Part shown: positions 56,278-56,329 of the stretch, in pieces | How positions within the stretch are numbered: position 1 is the stretch's first letter | Layout of the letters: every line of letters starts with the position of its first letter | Origin: Bacillota bacterium | GTDB lineage: Bacteria > Bacillota > Dethiobacteria > DTU022 | DNA length: 56,329 nucleotides | Reading direction: 5' to 3' | Assembly (NCBI GenBank): GCA_030611385.1 | Contig: JAUWPV010000010.1 | Location: 1-56,329, forward strand | The notes under the pieces: generated by a model | Seen by the model: only the letters and a program-made list of their open reading frames with translations | Told to the model about the DNA's origin: nothing | The model's database searches: none | Program-made: the position numbers and the translations under genes

Positions 56278-56329
56278 TTGATTAAGCAATCCTGGCTGGC
56301 GCAGGGACAGTAAAGGCCGATTAGAACTA

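Overview
The window looks like a chromosomal segment from an anaerobic, amino-acid-fermenting Bacillota (Clostridia, perhaps Syntrophomonadaceae-like). This rests on strong AGGAGG-type ribosome binding sites, many TTG/GTG starts, oxygen-sensitive enzymes such as 4-hydroxybutyryl-CoA dehydratase, and a beta-oxidation/butyrate gene set. The taxonomic call is inference. No rRNA, tRNA or CRISPR array was seen.

Layout. 1-6.0 kb: c-di-GMP signalling (the tail of an HD-GYP protein and a PAS-GAF-PAS-GGDEF-HD-GYP protein), an amidohydrolase and a bactofilin-like membrane protein. 6.3-13.7 kb: a sigma-A-type promoter and a run of thiolase, 3-hydroxybutyryl-CoA dehydrogenase, acyl-CoA dehydrogenase, enoyl-CoA hydratase, 4-aminobutyrate aminotransferase and CoA-transferase. 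13.7-21.1 kb: a MetE-like protein, a Fic-like gene remnant, a MATE exporter, a PilZ protein, an M20 peptidase, a PrsW-like protease and a UroD-family protein. 21.2-29.7 kb: an APC permease, an MBL-fold hydrolase, a GyrI-like protein, a methyltransferase, an ABC transporter with a frameshifted permease, a YbjQ protein, an M19 dipeptidase and a THUMP rRNA methyltransferase. 29.7-39.1 kb: a second PAS-GGDEF-HD-GYP protein, 4-hydroxybutyryl-CoA dehydratase, acetoacetyl-CoA synthetase, a PLP aminotransferase and AsnS. 39.2-45.5 kb: a full histidine-degradation operon, hutU-hutI-fchA-like-ftcD-hutH. 45.5-52.0 kb: an A/T-richer accessory stretch with three paralogous acyltransferases (two in a tandem duplication), a structured 125-bp inverted-repeat element, a TetR regulator with a visible promoter/operator, a radical-SAM/SPASM-like enzyme, a glycosyltransferase and a 60-residue Cys protein. 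52.2-56.3 kb: a serine recombinase with repeated TTTACAC boxes upstream, an excisionase-like HTH protein and a frameshifted CHASE-PAS-PAS-GAF-HD-GYP sensor.

How it fits together. Histidine would go to glutamate plus one-carbon-loaded folate. GABA would go to succinate semialdehyde, then (with a 4-hydroxybutyrate dehydrogenase not found here) to 4-hydroxybutyryl-CoA and crotonyl-CoA, and on to butyryl-CoA or acetyl-CoA through the enzymes at 6-13 kb. Peptidases and the amino-acid permease would feed this. Three large genes appear broken by single small indels in or beside short homopolymers, so either sequencing error or recent decay must be considered.
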